Positions 62,496 through 64,000 of a stretch of 64,000 nucleotides of DNA are shown here, piece by piece (within the stretch, counting starts at the first letter, position 1; each line of letters begins with the position of its first letter). This DNA is from [Anoxybacillus] calidus. Its GTDB lineage: Bacteria > Bacillota > Bacilli > Bacillales > Anoxybacillaceae. Under the pieces are notes generated by a model. That model did not search any database. It was not told the DNA's origin and saw only the letters and a program-made list of their open reading frames with translations. The stretch spans positions 354,456 to 418,455 of the forward strand of contig NZ_JACDUU010000003.1 in NCBI RefSeq assembly GCF_013760845.1, written 5' to 3'. Made by a program: the position numbers and the translations under genes.

Positions 62496-63247
62496 TGCTG
62501 GAAGTTAGAAATGTTACGAAGGTTTTTTACTCTGATAAATACGAAGACTTAACAGCGCTTAAGGATGTATCTCTTTTTGTTGTGAAAGGTGAGTTTGTTT
62601 CCGTTATTGGGCCAAGCGGATGTGGAAAAAGTACGCTACTTGAAATGATTGCTGGTCTATCTAAGCCAACGAAAGGTGAGATTTATCTTAATGGTCAATC
62701 CATTGTAGGCCAGAAAGGAAATGTAGCATACATGCCGCAAAAAGATGTGTTATTTCCTTGGAGAACAATCATTGAAAATGTAATAGTTCCTCTTGAAATT
62801 CAAGGTGTGAAAAAGGCAAAAGCAAAAGAAGAAGCACTAAATCTTTTGCCGATTTTCGGTTTGGAGAAATTCGCTAATCATTATCCTGATATGTTATCAG
62901 GCGGAATGAGACAACGTGCAAATTTTTTAAGAACATTATTATTTCGAAAGGATATCATGCTTTTAGATGAGCCGTTCGGCAAACTAGATGCATTAACGAA
63001 GATGCAAATGCATGAATGGTTATTAAAAATATTGGAACAAGTAAATAAAACGGTTTTATTGGTTACGCATGATATTGAGGAAGCGATTTTATTATCTGAC
63101 CGAATTTATATTTTTTCAGAGCGGCCTGGGAAGATTAAGGGGGAAGTCGTTGTTCCTCTTAATCGCCCCCGTACGCAAGAAATGATTACTTCTTCCACGT
63201 TTATACAAATTAAAAAACAGTTGCTTAATTTACTAAAATCTGATTAG
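62492..63247 (+). CDS. thiZ: ABC ATPase of the thiamin precursor transporter (ThiZ-like)
   Basis: This 251-residue ATPase has Walker A GPSGCGKSTL, Q-loop YMPQKD, signature LSGGMRQRANFLRTLL, Walker B IMLLDEPFGKLD and H-loop VTHDIEEAI. It completes the ThiXYZ importer. The operon ends with a terminator that includes the stop codon. Confidence 0.9.
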   Translation: MMLEVRNVTKVFYSDKYEDLTALKDVSLFVVKGEFVSVIGPSGCGKSTLLEMIAGLSKPTKGEIYLNGQSIVGQKGNVAYMPQKDVLFPWRTIIENVIVPLEIQGVKKAKAKEEALNLLPIFGLEKFANHYPDMLSGGMRQRANFLRTLLFRKDIMLLDEPFGKLDALTKMQMHEWLLKILEQVNKTVLLVTHDIEEAILLSDRIYIFSERPGKIKGEVVVPLNRPRTQEMITSSTFIQIKKQLLNLLKSD

Positions 63248-63271
63248 GTATATACCTAATCAGATTTTTTA
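63234..63271 (+). terminator. Terminator of the thiXYZ operon
   Basis: The stem AAAATCTGATTAGGTA / TACCTAATCAGATTTT plus T run; the TAG stop lies inside the left arm. Confidence 0.88.
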
Positions 63272-63709
63272 CTGCGCTTTTATTAAGAGGTTGTTTCATA
63301 ATTATTATTTAAGAAATGGGATTAGCACGATGAATACGATAAAGCTTGCTATTATAATATATGGGAAGGATATATTGAACAGGATTTCGGTTTATATCAC
63401 GCTTCTCATTACTTCATAATGACTTGTGCCACCATAAAGGGATATATCCAAAAGTTGCTCTAAAAAAACTGCTCATTGTTTTCTCTCTTTTTAGTCATAA
63501 TAGTCATGTACCATCATATTTCTTTGAAATACCTTTACTTTAAGGTGGTTATGTACTGATGAATGAGGATATATTAAGCATAAAGATTAATTAAAAAGCT
63601 TCCAGGGGCTAACTTTTCTTAAATTGATGTTTGTATGATGAATTCGAACTTGTTAATAACGTCATTTTATAGCGATTTAGTTGGTGAAAAAATTTTTTTA
63701 AAAAAAGAG
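63272..63709. other. Gap before the rRNA operon
   Basis: No gene was recognised. GAGGTTGTTTCATAA at 63286 resembles the left arm of the hairpin at 5383 without its partner. AT-rich. Confidence 0.4.
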
Positions 63710-63738
63710 TTGCATTTTATTTCTTAGCGTGATATATT
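63710..63738 (+). promoter_or_regulatory. rrn promoter P1
   Basis: TTGCAT, 17 bases, TATATT, with an A/T-rich upstream stretch (UP-like) at 63690-63708. Confidence 0.7.
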
Positions 63739-63796
63739 TACATACGTCGCTGCTCTGATAAATGATGTAGCGAAAATAAAAAGTGAAAAAAAGATA

Positions 63797-63826
63797 TTGA
63801 CAAGCTGTGAAATGGTTTGTTAATAT
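63797..63826 (+). promoter_or_regulatory. rrn promoter P2
   Basis: TTGACA, 18 bases, TAATAT. Tandem promoters P1 and P2 about 90 bases apart are typical of Bacillus rRNA operons. A boxA-like leader (TGTTCTTTGAAAACTGAAC) follows at 63850. Confidence 0.75.
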
Positions 63827-63905
63827 AAAAAAGTCGCTCTGACGAAAATGTTCTTTGAAAACTGAACAAAACGAAGCGTCCACGTCAATTTGCTAGGTAT
63901 ATAAC

Positions 63906-64000
63906 TTTATTGGAGAGTTTGATCCTGGCTCAGGACGAACGCTGGCGGCGTGCCTAATACATGCAAGTCGAGCGGACCACAAAGAAGCTTGCTTCTGAGT
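63906..64000 (+). rRNA. 16S ribosomal RNA, 5' end (partial)
   Basis: Begins TTTATTGGAGAGTTTGATCC and continues through the universal 27F region and GCCTAATACATGCAAGTCGA into variable region V1; cut by the window end. The sequence is Bacillaceae-like. Confidence 0.97.

Noticed and set aside
1..64000. CRISPR arrays or cas genes
   Set aside because: No regularly spaced repeats of 25-40 bases and no Cas-like proteins were seen.

Overview
This 64 kb window comes from a spore-forming, low-GC member of the Bacillaceae. The core gene order closely follows the Bacillus subtilis yufK-pbpD-kapD / patB-yugE-yugF-yugG-yugH-yugI-yuzA-yugJ-pgi-yugN-yugO block. It also carries an SspH-type spore protein, a Tgl-type spore coat transglutaminase, a BirA-type operator, a Rex operator and the 5' end of a 16S rRNA gene at the right edge. 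The genus cannot be fixed from the sequence alone; a thermophilic relative such as Geobacillus, Parageobacillus or Anoxybacillus is plausible but unproven. All functional calls rest on motifs and family knowledge, with no database search.

Layout. 1-5.4 kb: end of leucyl aminopeptidase (pepA), a phosphate-transport pair with a PhoP-box-like array, bioY under a BirA-like operator, and a NupC-type nucleoside transporter. 5.4-9.2 kb: small hypothetical genes, an ArsB/NhaD-type transporter, an orphan modA and a yufK-like gene. 9.2-21.8 kb: the conserved pbpD-to-pgi block; kinB and kapB, which sit next to kapD in B. subtilis, are not seen here. 21.8-25.0 kb: a decayed prophage behind pgi (integrase ends, tail fragment, frameshifted holin) with an intact endolysin and two DUF3221-like lipoproteins. 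25.2-28.7 kb: yugN, yugO, sspH and small genes.

29.0-41.7 kb is an AT-rich accessory island. It holds a transposon remnant, a cytoplasmic subtilisin with an unusual C-terminal tail, a split sigma factor resembling SigO/RsoA with a YvrJ-like protein between the two halves, a glutaredoxin, an ECF sigma/anti-sigma operon, a signal-less phospholipase A2-like protein, two copies (one dead) of a small secreted protein, a three-gene ABC system and a 118-residue orphan. Three of its genes (subtilisin, PLA2-like protein, 118-residue protein) share one promoter-like motif with identical spacing, GGTTGT-N21-TWTATA. This suggests that one alternative sigma factor ties them into a regulon, and it is the best candidate for an undescribed system in the window. 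A tRNA-Cys gene and dead uvrX/yolD-type genes follow.

43-53.4 kb: acetyltransferase, a sodium-dependent amino-acid symporter next to a tyrosine-decarboxylase-like enzyme, a chemotaxis receptor, and L-lactate dehydrogenase with a PTS-IIC-like membrane protein behind a cre site and two Rex-type operators. 53.4-57.3 kb: a small decayed island bounded by a partial copy of tRNA-Ala and the intact tRNA-Ala, with a broken integrase. 57.4-63.3 kb: mgtC family, EamA exporter, tgl, a cluster of DnaA-box-like sequences, and a TPP riboswitch leading a thiamin-precursor ABC operon. 63.7-64 kb: tandem rrn promoters and the start of 16S rRNA.

A family of about 100-bp hairpin elements with GGCTGACCC/GGGTCAGCC-type ends sits mostly between convergent genes and appears to serve as bidirectional terminators.
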